A stretch of 64,000 nucleotides of DNA from NCBI GenBank assembly GCA_031548545.1, contig JAVBQY010000004.1, forward strand, positions 1 to 64,000. Reading direction: 5' to 3'. The stretch's first letter is position 1; each line of letters opens with the position of its first letter. This document shows positions 1-8,026 of the stretch, piece by piece. Origin of the DNA: UBA932 sp031548545 (GTDB lineage Bacteria; Bacteroidota; Bacteroidia; Bacteroidales; UBA932). The notes under the pieces were generated by a model that saw only the letters and a program-made list of their open reading frames with translations, was not told the origin of the DNA and did not search any database. The position numbers and the translations under genes were made by a program.

Positions 1-629
1 CCGCTGTTGCCTGTAAGGTCGGTATAGCTGCCTACGCGAAAACCGGTGGGCAAGGTAAAGGAAGCGGAAGAAGAAGTGAGTGTCATTGTTGTTCCGGAGG
101 CATTGATCAGGGTGCCGCAAAAAGGCGCGGTACCCACCAGCGCTACGGTATTATCTCCACTGTCCACGCCATAGGTGGCCAGGGGCGGATAATCCAGTGC
201 ATAGGCGCAGGGCTTACTAATGGTCACCCCTGCCTGCGGGGTCACCCGCACAGTCAGCGTCGCGGCCCTGTCCACCGCACGGCCCTGCCCGTCCACAAAG
301 AAGCCGGTGGTATTGCCGGCCACCAACCGCGCCCGGGCCCCCGGCCAGGTCGCCTGCCCGGCGGTCACGGTCGCTCCGGCAATGGGCAATCGCCTAAGTT
401 CCCCACGGGCAGGGTCCTTATAATCTATCAGCACCCACACCGAGTCCGACCAGGGCGTCACCCGCCCACCATCCGGCCCCCAGGCGATATCGAAACTCAA
501 TGTATTATCCCCATAAGCGGTCAGTTGACCCACCGTCACCGGCTGTGCGGAAAGCACCCCCACCAGCGGCCCGGACAAGAGTAGCAACATAACAAATAAA
601 CAACTAAGCAATAAACAGATTTTTTTCAT
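1..629 (-). CDS. Secreted protein, 5' end only (partial)
   Basis: This minus-strand frame is open from an ATG at 629 to the window edge, giving about 209 residues and no stop. It begins with a lysine-rich start and a long Leu/Val hydrophobic stretch ending near a VLSAQ cleavage site, so it is exported. The mature part is rich in Thr, Ala and Gly and looks like beta-sandwich adhesin or repeat material, with motifs such as VWVLIDYKD and TGFFVDGQG. I recognise no named family. It is strikingly G+C-rich: 43 of 60 bases in 241-300 are G or C, unlike the genes that follow. The C-terminal part, where a type IX sorting domain would sit, is outside the window. Confidence 0.8.
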   Translation of the reverse strand, partial: MKKICLLLSCLFVMLLLLSGPLVGVLSAQPVTVGQLTAYGDNTLSFDIAWGPDGGRVTPWSDSVWVLIDYKDPARGELRRLPIAGATVTAGQATWPGARARLVAGNTTGFFVDGQGRAVDRAATLTVRVTPQAGVTISKPCAYALDYPPLATYGVDSGDNTVALVGTAPFCGTLINASGTTMTLTSSSASFTLPTGFRVGSYTDLTGNS

Positions 630-751
630 ATGATTAGAAAGGATTATAAGGAACTAAGGGACTAAGAAGGCACGGAACTAAGGGAGTGAGAGACTAAGTG
701 ATTAAGAGAAAGATAAAAAAATAATTTGCAGTTAAGGACCGGCCTACGGGA

Positions 752-844
752 ACCGGCGTGAAGAAAACCGGAGGTAGAGATAACATACCTTGTATCCCTT
801 TGCAGCCTTGACCGTCCTACGTCAGCCGGCGTGAAGAAAATCGG
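752..844. repeat. Direct repeat pair of about 20 bases
   Basis: The word CCGGCGTGAAGAAAAYCGG occurs at 752-771 and again at 825-844 with two differences (the first base, and the Y position). The second copy is also the left outer arm of the palindromic element at 819-935. Confidence 0.7.
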
Positions 845-935
845 GAATGAGGCAATAAGAACAAGGAATGTTTGAGCGCAGCGAGTTTTCCTTGTTCTTG
901 CCGTAATGACCGATTTTTAGCCGGGCTGGCGTCAG
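819..935. repeat. REP-like compound palindrome
   Basis: The inner stem is perfect over 12 bases: AAGAACAAGGAA at 857-868 pairs with 888-899 around a loop containing GAGCGCAGCGAG. Outer imperfect arms flank it: 819-846 (GTCAGCCGGC, then AAAATCGG) resembles the reverse complement of 910-935 (CGCCAGCCCGGC, then AAAATCGG). This architecture resembles intergenic REP/BIME-type elements. That it is repeated elsewhere in the genome is inference, since only one full copy is in the window. Confidence 0.55.
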
Positions 936-948
936 ACTTGAGTTTTTG

Positions 949-974
949 GTACTTTTGGGTCAAGCCAAAAGTAC
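949..974. repeat. Perfect 10-base hairpin
   Basis: GTACTTTTGG at 949-958 is followed by a six-base loop and its exact reverse complement at 965-974. There is no T-tract, so it is not an obvious intrinsic terminator. It lies just right of the compound palindrome and may be part of the same repeated unit. Confidence 0.6.
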
Positions 975-1552
975 ATAAAGAAAATAAGGAGCCGCCGCCC
1001 CCGCGGCACATAACAACAGTAACAAGAAGTGTAGGTGAGCGCAGCTCCTTAAGCAACAGACAATAAAAACCCCTGCCGCAAAATAATTTTGTAGCAATAG
1101 CATTTATTCTTTAAATGGTTGATTATTTAAATAACGTAGCCTTAGCGTGGTCCTTTTTTAGTCTATTCGGTTTTAGAGGTCCTCGGTGACCTATAGATAT
1201 CAAATAAACCAGGCCCACGCCAATTTTAGATGATCTGTGATGAAACATGAAAAATAGGGGTGGGCGCCGGCTTCATACTTTCATATCTATTGAGAAATTT
1301 CCGAGGTTTCTAAAACGATTGAATAAAGCCAACGCCAATGTGCCCGAAGGCACTTTGTATAGGGGAAGTAAAGAACGTTCACTGAAATACAAAGTTAAGC
1401 GCTTTCTTTCAAACTACAAACGCTATTTGTGAAAATTGTGTTAATGCAGGCCCGAGTTTGAATCAGGCACCCACTGCTTGGCTCCTTAAAATCACACAGG
1501 GCGCCTGAATTCACCTCAAGCACCCTGCGTTGTTTATCTTTAGACTGAAACC

Positions 1553-2497
1553 TTACAGTTTCTTGGCTACTTCTTTCAACATATCCGCTACCATGGTCGG
1601 CAGGTCCCATTCGGGTTTCCAGCCCCATTCCGCACGGGCCGAAGAATCATCCACCGAGGCGGGCCAGTACTTGGCGATCTCACGGCGGAAATCGGGTTTA
1701 TAGTCAATCGTGAATTCAGGGATATGCTTGCGGATTTCTGCCGCTAAATCTTCAGGGGTAAAACTCATGGCGCCCAGGTTGTAGTTGCCGTGGTGTTTCA
1801 GCTTGCAGCGGTCGGCTTCCAGTAATTCCAATGTGCCGCGTACGCAGTCGGGCATGTACATCATCGGCAGGCAGGACTCGGGGCTGAGGAAACAGGTATA
1901 TTTTTTATTTTTCAGCGCTTCATAGAAGATCTCTACGGCATAGTCGGTTGTTCCGCCACCGGGCAGTGTTTTGTAGCTGATGATACCGGGATAACGGATA
2001 CCGCGGAAATCGAGGCCGTGTTTTTTGTAGTAATAATCAGCCAGCATTTCGCCGGTCACCTTGGTGATACCATACATGGTATTGGGCGTCAGCATGGTTT
2101 CCTGCGGAGCATTGTAGAGCACGGATTGCGGGCCGAATACGGCAATGGAACTGGGTACCATCACCCGGTCCAGTTTATATTGAATACCCAGCCGGATCAC
2201 ATTTAATAAACCGTCGATATTAATGCGCCAGGCCAGGTCGGGGTTCTGCTCGCCCTTAGCCGAGAGAATGGCGGCCAGGTTAACAATCGTATCAATGTTG
2301 TGGCGCTTGATGGCGCTTTCAATCGCATTGAAATCGGTCACGTCGATTTTTTCAAATACGTTATCTTTCACAATGCCGTTTTTATCGTCAGCCGCATCGG
2401 CCACGATTACATTGTTGTTGCCATAGCGTTTGTTGAATTCCGGCGTCAGTTCCGAGCCGATTTGTCCGAGTGCGCCAATCACTAATATTTTTTTCAT
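1553..2497 (-). CDS. L-threonine 3-dehydrogenase-like SDR (NAD-dependent epimerase fold)
   Basis: The 314-residue protein is an extended short-chain dehydrogenase with a Rossmann GxxGxxG at residues 8-14 and the catalytic YxxxK at Tyr142/Lys146. The sequence closely fits the short-chain L-threonine 3-dehydrogenases of Flavobacteria (threonine to 2-amino-3-ketobutyrate, cytoplasmic) rather than sugar epimerases: motifs GALGQIG, VNLAAILSA, SSIAVFGP and YGITKVTGE. I chose the ATG at 2497 because it is followed directly by the nucleotide-binding strand; a longer frame to 2557 would pass through the promoter. It is monocistronic and divergent from queG. The usual partner, 2-amino-3-ketobutyrate CoA ligase, is not adjacent. 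Confidence 0.88.
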   Translation of the reverse strand: MKKILVIGALGQIGSELTPEFNKRYGNNNVIVADAADDKNGIVKDNVFEKIDVTDFNAIESAIKRHNIDTIVNLAAILSAKGEQNPDLAWRINIDGLLNVIRLGIQYKLDRVMVPSSIAVFGPQSVLYNAPQETMLTPNTMYGITKVTGEMLADYYYKKHGLDFRGIRYPGIISYKTLPGGGTTDYAVEIFYEALKNKKYTCFLSPESCLPMMYMPDCVRGTLELLEADRCKLKHHGNYNLGAMSFTPEDLAAEIRKHIPEFTIDYKPDFRREIAKYWPASVDDSSARAEWGWKPEWDLPTMVADMLKEVAKKL

Positions 2498-2518
2498 AGA
2501 ATTCGAAGATTTATAATA

Positions 2519-2526
2519 CAAATATA
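2519..2526 (-). promoter_or_regulatory. -7 box of the threonine dehydrogenase gene
   Basis: TATATTTG on the minus strand matches the Bacteroidota TAnnTTTG box and lies 21 bases before the ATG at 2497. No clear -33 TTTG is seen. Confidence 0.5.
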
Positions 2527-2538
2527 ATGAAAATTTCG

Positions 2539-2546
2539 TACATTTG
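2539..2546 (+). promoter_or_regulatory. -7 box of queG
   Basis: TACATTTG matches TAnnTTTG and sits 20 bases before the TTG start of queG. It is back to back with the -7 box of the divergent dehydrogenase gene. Confidence 0.45.
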
Positions 2547-2566
2547 TATGAAATCATCAGAAAAAA

Positions 2567-3490
2567 TTGCCGGAAAGTTTCACATCATTACTAAAGCGCC
2601 AGGCCTTGCAATTGGGCTTCGATGCCTGCGGGGTCGCCAGGGCGGATTACCTGTCTGCCGAGGCGGATCATCTGCGCCATTGGCTGGATGCCGGGGCGCA
2701 GGCAGAAATGGCCTATATGGCGCGTAATGTCGATAAACGGACAGACCCGCGCCTCTTATTGGAAGGGGCTAAGTCGGTGATGGTCTTGTTAATGAGTTAT
2801 AAGCCTGCCGCTGTTCAGCCGGAAACGCTCCCGCAAATTGCGCAATTTGCATACGGTAATGATTATCACGATATTATAAAAGAAAAATTGCATTGTTTGA
2901 AAAGCTGGTTGCAAGCGTATCATCCGGAGGTGCCGGTGCGTGGTTTTGTGGATACGGCGCCCCTGCTGGAACGGGCCTGGGCGGTGAAGGCCGGCTTGGG
3001 CTGGGTAGGGAAAAACAACCTGCTGATTTCGCCGGAATACGGTTCTTTTACCTTCCTGGCCACGCTGGTTACGGGTTTGGAGCTGGACTATGACTCCGCC
3101 TTTGAAGGGGAACGTTGCGGCGCCTGCCGGAAGTGTCTGGACGCCTGCCCTACGGGGGCGCTTTGTCAGGCTTACTTTCTGGACGCCCGCCGTTGTGTGG
3201 CTTACCATACGATTGAAAGCAAGTCTACGCCGCAGGTCAATGCCCGGGGTTATATCTTCGGTTGCGACCGTTGCCAGAACGCTTGCCCGTGGAATGTGCA
3301 AGCGCCGGCCCACCGGCATGAGGCCCTGACCCCCCTGCCGGAAATTTTCCGGTATACGGCGTCCGATTGGCTGTCCTTGGACGAGCCGGAATTTAACCGT
3401 ATCTTTGCTTCCTCCCCCTTACGTCGCACGGGACTGGCGCGGCTCAGGCAGATCGTTTCCATGCATTCACCTTTCACCCTTTCATCTTGA
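2567..3490 (+). CDS. queG: Epoxyqueuosine reductase QueG
   Basis: This 307-residue enzyme performs the last step of queuosine synthesis in tRNA, reducing epoxyqueuosine with cobalamin and two 4Fe-4S clusters. Visible are the catalytic VDTAP loop (Asp129), the first cluster Cys184/187/190/194 (CGACRKCLDACPTGA) and the second cluster motif CDRCQNACPW around 233-240. The start appears to be TTG at 2567: the frame has a stop at 2549-2551 and the family's N-terminal LGFDACG motif follows at the right distance. ATG codons at 2527 and 2548 are in another frame. It overlaps the next gene by four bases. The queuosine gene queA lies far away in this window. Confidence 0.93.
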   Translation: MPESFTSLLKRQALQLGFDACGVARADYLSAEADHLRHWLDAGAQAEMAYMARNVDKRTDPRLLLEGAKSVMVLLMSYKPAAVQPETLPQIAQFAYGNDYHDIIKEKLHCLKSWLQAYHPEVPVRGFVDTAPLLERAWAVKAGLGWVGKNNLLISPEYGSFTFLATLVTGLELDYDSAFEGERCGACRKCLDACPTGALCQAYFLDARRCVAYHTIESKSTPQVNARGYIFGCDRCQNACPWNVQAPAHRHEALTPLPEIFRYTASDWLSLDEPEFNRIFASSPLRRTGLARLRQIVSMHSPFTLSS

Positions 3491-4425
3491 ATCTTTCTAC
3501 CCTTATATCCATTCCAGCATTCCCGCAGCAACTGACCTACACTTCGTCAATCCTGCTGATGGGGTCCTGCTTTGCCGACAATATCGGACAGGCCTTGCAA
3601 CAACGCTGTTTCCCGGTTACCGTAAATCCGTTCGGTACGGTCTATAATCCCCTGTCGGTGGCGCAGAGTCTGGAGCGTTTGCAGTCGGCCGGAGCTTTCA
3701 CGGAAGAGGAGCTCATTCAAAGCGGAGAATTGTACACTACTTTTTTCCACCACAGCCATTTCTCCCATCCCGATAAACATGTTTTTTTGCAGCAGGCCAA
3801 TGAACGGTTGGCTCATGGAGCCGAAGCCTTTCAAAAAGCAGCCTTCGTACTGGTGACACTGGGTACGGCATGGGCCTATCGCCATAAGGACACCGGGGCG
3901 GTGGTGAACAATTGCCACAAAATCCCGGCCGCGCAATTCAATCGTTTTATGCTTTCTTCGGATGAAGTGGCGGCGGCTTTGCAGCCCATAGTGGGAGCGT
4001 CAAAAATACAGTGGGTATTTACCCTAAGTCCTATCCGCCATTGGAAGGACGGCGCCCATGGCAACCAGCTTAGTAAGGCCGTCCTTTTGCTGGGCATAGA
4101 GGAATTACAGCGCCGGAACAACAACGTACATTATTTTCCGGCCTATGAAATCATGATGGACGAGTTGCGTGATTATCGTTTCTATGCCGATGATATGCTG
4201 CATCCTTCACCCCAGGCCGTGGCGTATATCTGGGAACGTTTTGCGGCGGCAGCCTTGTCGGAAGATACCAAGAAGACGATGGCGGAGGTGGAAAAAATTG
4301 TGGCCATGAAGCAGCACCGTTTGTTGCATCCCGAAACGGAAAGCAGCCGGAAATTCCTGCAAAACCTGCAACAGCAGGCGGCTGCGTTTACAAAAAAATA
4401 CCCGCACATCAATTTGGGAATTTAA
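3487..4425 (+). CDS. GSCFA domain protein
   Basis: The 312-residue protein carries the family signature GSCFA at residues 26-30, a Bacteroidota-enriched family related to the SGNH/GDSL hydrolase fold. The Ser in GSCFA and the late D-x-L-H-P motif (DDMLHPSP) fit a Ser-His-Asp hydrolase layout, but the substrate is unknown. No signal peptide is seen, so it is probably cytoplasmic. It starts at TTG inside the TTGA overlap with queG, implying translational coupling. Its last codons contain the -33 element of the downstream toxin-antitoxin promoter, and a copy of that 3' end is found again at 5050-5072. Confidence 0.88.
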   Translation: MNLSTLISIPAFPQQLTYTSSILLMGSCFADNIGQALQQRCFPVTVNPFGTVYNPLSVAQSLERLQSAGAFTEEELIQSGELYTTFFHHSHFSHPDKHVFLQQANERLAHGAEAFQKAAFVLVTLGTAWAYRHKDTGAVVNNCHKIPAAQFNRFMLSSDEVAAALQPIVGASKIQWVFTLSPIRHWKDGAHGNQLSKAVLLLGIEELQRRNNNVHYFPAYEIMMDELRDYRFYADDMLHPSPQAVAYIWERFAAAALSEDTKKTMAEVEKIVAMKQHRLLHPETESSRKFLQNLQQQAAAFTKKYPHINLGI

Positions 4426-4495
4426 AAAATAAGCCTACCTTTGTTACATAAATTAACCGCCCGATTTATGAAAAAAAACACCACATTGCACGAAA
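4401..4495. repeat. 95-base direct repeat, copy 1
   Basis: This copy spans the last 25 bases of the GSCFA gene, the promoter, the leader and the first nine codons of antitoxin 1. It matches 5050-5144 at 93 of 95 positions (two differences, near 4417-4419). The two copies are offset by 649 bases. Confidence 0.95.
4413..4443 (+). promoter_or_regulatory. Promoter of toxin-antitoxin pair 1
   Basis: TTTG at 4413-4416, then 19 bases, then TACCTTTG at 4436-4443: an exact match to the Bacteroidota -33/-7 consensus. The -33 element lies inside the end of the GSCFA coding sequence. Confidence 0.8.
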
Positions 4496-4674
4496 CAAAT
4501 CAAACCAGTCAACCGTTACTTCCGGTTCCTGCTTTCCTTTTCTCGACGCCCCGGCCTATGTCTGCCGAGGAGCAGCGTGAATGGGATAAGGCGCTTACTC
4601 CGGAGATCTTTATGAAAGGAGTTGCGGTCTTACTTAAGAGAAAGTTTGATGAACGTGCAGGTAAAGCTAAGTGA
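4468..4674 (+). CDS. Putative antitoxin 1 of a RelE/ParE-like pair
   Basis: A 68-residue acidic/basic protein starting at ATG 4468, about 25 bases after the -7 box. The start is preferred over the in-frame TTG at 4441, which overlaps the promoter. The first nine codons are identical in DNA to the second copy, the middle is divergent and low in conservation, and the C-terminal third (LTPEIFMKGVAVLLKRKF, then ERAGK) is again shared. I recognise no known antitoxin DNA-binding domain. Its role is inferred from size, position immediately before and overlapping a RelE/ParE-like gene, and co-duplication with it. Confidence 0.6.
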   Translation: MKKNTTLHETNQTSQPLLPVPAFLFSTPRPMSAEEQREWDKALTPEIFMKGVAVLLKRKFDERAGKAK

Positions 4675-4981
4675 AAACGTTACACAGTATTTGGTTGATC
4701 TTGTATTTACGCTGGTAGCCCGGGGGTATTTCAGTTATTACGAAACGGCATTAAAGTATACTCAGGGTATAATAGATGAAGTACACTATATAATTCGCTA
4801 TCAACCGAAAAAAACTGCACCTCCCTATTTTTTACAGTATGGGAAGGATCTGTATTATGTTACCTGCAGGCGTAACCGTACGACCTGGTATGTGTTCTTT
4901 ACCATTCATGGAGTCTATGGAGAGTATTGCATTATCCGCCACATCACCAATAACCACATGGCCGGACAGCTTTTTGGATAA
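4649..4981 (+). CDS. RelE/ParE-like toxin 1
   Basis: A 110-residue protein that starts inside the antitoxin gene (26-base overlap, ATG 4649; an in-frame TTG at 4646 is the position conserved with copy 2). The C-terminal half (YGKDLYYVTC, TTWYVFF, RHITNNHMAG) has the beta-strand pattern of Bacteroidota RelE/ParE-superfamily toxins, which act as ribosome-dependent RNases or gyrase inhibitors. The catalytic type cannot be told from sequence. Arg and Lys residues around 85-90 and the late His residues are candidates for active-site roles. It is paralogous to 5283-5609. Confidence 0.65.
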   Translation: MNVQVKLSENVTQYLVDLVFTLVARGYFSYYETALKYTQGIIDEVHYIIRYQPKKTAPPYFLQYGKDLYYVTCRRNRTTWYVFFTIHGVYGEYCIIRHITNNHMAGQLFG

Positions 4982-5049
4982 GTTTTTATTTGATTTTACC
5001 CATGGTCTTCTACGATGTGATTACTGTTTATTTTGAAACAGAAAACACA

Positions 5050-5144
5050 CCCGCACATCAATTTGTGGATTTAAAAAATAAGCCTACCTTTGTTACATAA
5101 ATTAACCGCCCGATTTATGAAAAAAAACACCACATTGCACGAAA
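5050..5144. repeat. 95-base direct repeat, copy 2
   Basis: Second copy of the promoter/leader repeat. It begins with sequence that is the 3' end of the GSCFA gene in copy 1 but encodes nothing here, which shows that the downstream copy is the duplicate. Confidence 0.95.
5062..5092 (+). promoter_or_regulatory. Promoter of toxin-antitoxin pair 2
   Basis: TTTG at 5062-5065, 19 bases, TACCTTTG at 5085-5092. It is identical in elements and spacing to the promoter of pair 1, although the surrounding bases have changed at two positions. Confidence 0.8.
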
Positions 5145-5311
5145 TTCAAAATTTGCCACACTTAGCAAACCTTAATCCTTATGCAGGGATTCGGGAGCCG
5201 GAGCCTGCAAAGGAGGAAGACATTGTTTGGCTGACTCCCGAAGCGTTTATGGAAGAAGTCAAGGTCTTGCTGAGAAAGAAATTTGAAGAGCGTGCAGGTA
5301 AAATTCAGTAA
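5117..5311 (+). CDS. Putative antitoxin 2
   Basis: A 64-residue paralogue of the protein at 4468-4674. After the shared start (KKNTTLHE) the middle has diverged fully; the C-terminal block WLTPEAFMEEVKVLLRKKF, then ERAGK, is alignable with copy 1. The strong conservation of the C-terminal segment suggests that this part contacts the toxin, which is inference. It overlaps the toxin 2 gene by 29 bases. Confidence 0.6.
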   Translation: MKKNTTLHEIQNLPHLANLNPYAGIREPEPAKEEDIVWLTPEAFMEEVKVLLRKKFEERAGKIQ

Positions 5312-5609
5312 GCATGTTGCTCTGTATTTAATTGATCTTGTCTATACTTTGGTGCGCTTTGGGTATTTTTCTTATTATGAAAATTCCGTAAAGTATGTAC
5401 AAGGACTGGTAAATGAGTTGCAACTAAATATCCGTTTACAACCCAAGAGGAAAGCGCCTTTGTATTTTTCGAAATACGGCAAGGATATGTATTATATTAC
5501 ATGCAAGCGTAATAAAACGACTTGGTATATTTTTTTTACGGTGAAGGAAGATACCTGCTTTATCCGCCACATCACCAATAACCACATGGCCGGACATTTG
5601 TTCCGCTAA
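5283..5609 (+). CDS. RelE/ParE-like toxin 2
   Basis: A 108-residue paralogue of toxin 1, about half identical by eye. The best conserved blocks are GYFSYYE, YGKDMYYITC, TTWYIFF and IRHITNNHMAGHLF. The apparent start is TTG at 5283, equivalent to TTG 4646 in copy 1; the ATG used in copy 1 is AAG here, and a GTG follows at 5289. The complete frame and conserved fold positions argue that both copies are functional rather than one decaying. Confidence 0.65.
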   Translation: MKSVQVKFSKHVALYLIDLVYTLVRFGYFSYYENSVKYVQGLVNELQLNIRLQPKRKAPLYFSKYGKDMYYITCKRNKTTWYIFFTVKEDTCFIRHITNNHMAGHLFR

Positions 5610-5626
5610 TTTTTTCATCTGATAGT

Positions 5627-8026
5627 ATGAAACCACTTTTTACCACTTTTTTCATCCTGGCCTGCTGGCCTGCTGTACTTTTTGCGCAGCTTGATGATGA
5701 TTTTGAATCCGGCCTCCGGGCCGGCTGGCTGCAGGATCCGGATAACCGCTGGAGCGCCTCAAGCCTTACGCCGCTTTCCGGCGCCGTTTCGCTCAGGCAT
5801 AGTTTTGACAATACGGCGGCGGGCGTTGATATGGTTTATCGCACCCTTGCCGCGTGCCACCCGCCGGACAACGATATCACCTGGCGCTTTCTGCTGCGGC
5901 ATGGTTATAACCCCAGCGGCAGCAACAAGTGGGCCGTTGTGCTCATGGCGGATGCGCCGGGTGCGCACTGGCGTTCCGGAGGCCTTTACCAGGCCTATGT
6001 AATAGGGGTGAACCAGGGGAGCGCTACCGATGATACCCTCAGCCTCTATGCCGTGCGGAACAATACCTTCACCACTATCTGCAAGACAAGGATCAATTGG
6101 GAAAAAGATATTAAAGCCACGGGGACGGGGGCGTTGGAAGTGACACGCCGATATGACGGCCTGTGGACGATACGTGTTGCCACCTCCGGCCTGTTCAGCC
6201 GGCTCGACACGGTGGCGGCGCCCGTACGCCATGCGGCGTATACTGCGGCGGAATATTTTGGCCTGATCTACAGCTATACTCCGGCAGCAGACCAGTTGTT
6301 GTGGTGGGACGAGGTATCAATAACCGCCCTTGCCGTAATACCGCCCCCGCCCCCCTATGAACCGGCCTTCGGTGATATTGTTTTTAATGAAATTATGGCC
6401 AAGGCCGATCCGTCCAATGGCCTGCCGGAGGCGCAATACATAGAGTTGTATAACCGTTCGGCCCATGAAATAACACTCGAAGGATGGAAAATCAATTATA
6501 ACGGCGTCGCCGGCAATATCGGCGCGGCGGTTATGCCTCCGCGTTCCTATCTGCTCCTTTGCAGTACCGCTCAACTGGCGGCTATGCGGGAATATGGCAG
6601 CGCTGCTACCGTCACCAATATGGCTTCGCTGACCAGGGCCGGAAAAACCTTGTTGCTGAAAAATGCGGCGGGCGATATTATGGCGCGGACGGCCTACACC
6701 GATAAGTGGATAGCGGATGAAAGTAAGCGCACCGGCGGCTGGTCCTTGGAAAAGCTGGATCCCGATAACCTCTCCGAAGCGCCGGATAATTGGGGGGCTT
6801 GTGAGGCGGAGTTGGGCGGCAGTCCCGGGACGGCCAACAGCCAGCTGATATTTCATCCGGATGAAGATCCGCCCTATATCACGGAGCTGGCGCTGAAAGA
6901 CGAACACCGCCTGGCCATCACCCTCAACGAATGGTTCAACCGGAAACAAGCCCTGCTGCCGGAAGTGTACCGGGTGAATCAGGGGATAGGCTATGCGGCG
7001 GCAGTCTTGCCCGATGCGGAAAATCCCTTACAACTGACCCTGCAGTTTGACAAGGCCTTTGAACGCGGAACGCTTTACAGTCTCAGCCTGCTTCCTCCTT
7101 TCTGCGATATGGCCGGCAACTGGCCCGATGCTACGGCCTATCCTTTTGCCGACCTGCCCGAACCGCAGAAAGGGGAGGTGGTGATCAACGAACTGCTTTT
7201 TCATCCTTTCTCCGGCGGCGCCGATTTTGTAGAGCTATATAACTGCTCGGATAAAACATTTAATGCCGCAGCCCTGCAATTGGCCAACCGTAACAAGGCG
7301 GGAGAGCCGGCAGCGCTTACCGGCCCGCCACCGTCTTACTACCTGCAGCCCGGCGACTATGTCGTCTTTACAACATCCCTGGAGGCCGTACAGTTGTTTT
7401 ATACCGTACCATCGCCGGAAAAAGTGCTGCTCCTGCCTGCGCTTCCGTCGTATCCCAACAGCGAGGGTTGCGCCTTGCTGATGAATAGCCAGGGCGAAAT
7501 CCTTGATGAATGTTGCTATACGGAAAAGATGCACAGCAGTTTTATTAGCAATCCGGCCGGCGTAGCCCTGGAAAGGGTGAATCCGGCAGTGGCCTCCACG
7601 GAACCCTCTAATTGGCAGTCGGCGGCGCAACAGGCGGGTTGGGCTACGCCCACTTACAGGAATTCGCAGTTCAATGACCGGGAACAGGCAGGGGAGTGGG
7701 GGTTTGCGCTGGCGGAGGAGATCTTTTCGCCTAACGGTGATGGGTATCAGGACCTGCTTTATATTGATTTTTGTCTGCCGGGGCCGGATTATATGGCGAC
7801 CATTACGGTGTATGATGTGCAGGGACGGCCGGTAAGGGCGTTGGAGAACAATATCCTGCTCGGGACGCAGGGGCGCCTGTGCTGGGATGGCGCTCGTGAT
7901 GACCGGCAAATGGTTTCGCCGGGGATCTACATTATTTTTGTCCGGGCTTATGATGCCGGAGGCAATCTGCAAACGTATAAATTATCCTGTGTGGCGGCTA
8001 CTTCACCCTATCCGGATTTTTTTTGA
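5627..8026 (+). CDS. Secreted lamin-tail-domain protein with CHU_C-like C-terminus
   Basis: A 799-residue exported protein: signal peptide ending near LFAQ, an N-terminal beta-sandwich (about 20-230), a first lamin tail domain from about residue 246 (IVFNEIMAKAD, YIELYNRS), a second from about 516 (VVINELLFHP, FVELYNCS), and a C-terminal FlgD/CHU_C-type domain from about 700 (FSPNGDGYQD, GIYIIFVRAYD). CHU_C-like domains mark many type IX secretion substrates, so surface attachment or release is likely. The function of such proteins is unknown; some carry nuclease or phosphatase modules, none of which I see here. Its last 29 bases overlap convergently with ruvC. Confidence 0.85.
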   Translation: MKPLFTTFFILACWPAVLFAQLDDDFESGLRAGWLQDPDNRWSASSLTPLSGAVSLRHSFDNTAAGVDMVYRTLAACHPPDNDITWRFLLRHGYNPSGSNKWAVVLMADAPGAHWRSGGLYQAYVIGVNQGSATDDTLSLYAVRNNTFTTICKTRINWEKDIKATGTGALEVTRRYDGLWTIRVATSGLFSRLDTVAAPVRHAAYTAAEYFGLIYSYTPAADQLLWWDEVSITALAVIPPPPPYEPAFGDIVFNEIMAKADPSNGLPEAQYIELYNRSAHEITLEGWKINYNGVAGNIGAAVMPPRSYLLLCSTAQLAAMREYGSAATVTNMASLTRAGKTLLLKNAAGDIMARTAYTDKWIADESKRTGGWSLEKLDPDNLSEAPDNWGACEAELGGSPGTANSQLIFHPDEDPPYITELALKDEHRLAITLNEWFNRKQALLPEVYRVNQGIGYAAAVLPDAENPLQLTLQFDKAFERGTLYSLSLLPPFCDMAGNWPDATAYPFADLPEPQKGEVVINELLFHPFSGGADFVELYNCSDKTFNAAALQLANRNKAGEPAALTGPPPSYYLQPGDYVVFTTSLEAVQLFYTVPSPEKVLLLPALPSYPNSEGCALLMNSQGEILDECCYTEKMHSSFISNPAGVALERVNPAVASTEPSNWQSAAQQAGWATPTYRNSQFNDREQAGEWGFALAEEIFSPNGDGYQDLLYIDFCLPGPDYMATITVYDVQGRPVRALENNILLGTQGRLCWDGARDDRQMVSPGIYIIFVRAYDAGGNLQTYKLSCVAATSPYPDFF

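Larger units (their letters stand above)
630..1552. other. Long intergenic region with palindromic elements
   Basis: No convincing gene is seen in this roughly 920-base stretch between two minus-strand genes. 640-720 is low-complexity sequence with repeated 'aactaagg' words, common as degenerate tails between Bacteroidota genes. 752-974 holds the direct and inverted repeats listed separately. The rest is AT-rich, with one small hairpin at 1340-1353 (5-base stem, CGAA loop). A 61-codon basic frame on the plus strand at 1247-1432 has no recognisable motif, and I see no strong promoter before it. Confidence 0.6.

Noticed and set aside
1247..1432. 61-codon basic frame in the long intergenic region
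   Set aside because: No promoter, motif or neighbour supports it; the basic composition arises easily from AT-rich sequence.
2527..2727. Possible frameshift or alternative start in queG
   Set aside because: The 2527/2548 ATG frame does not match QueG; the frame from TTG 2567 gives a complete, correctly spaced N-terminus.
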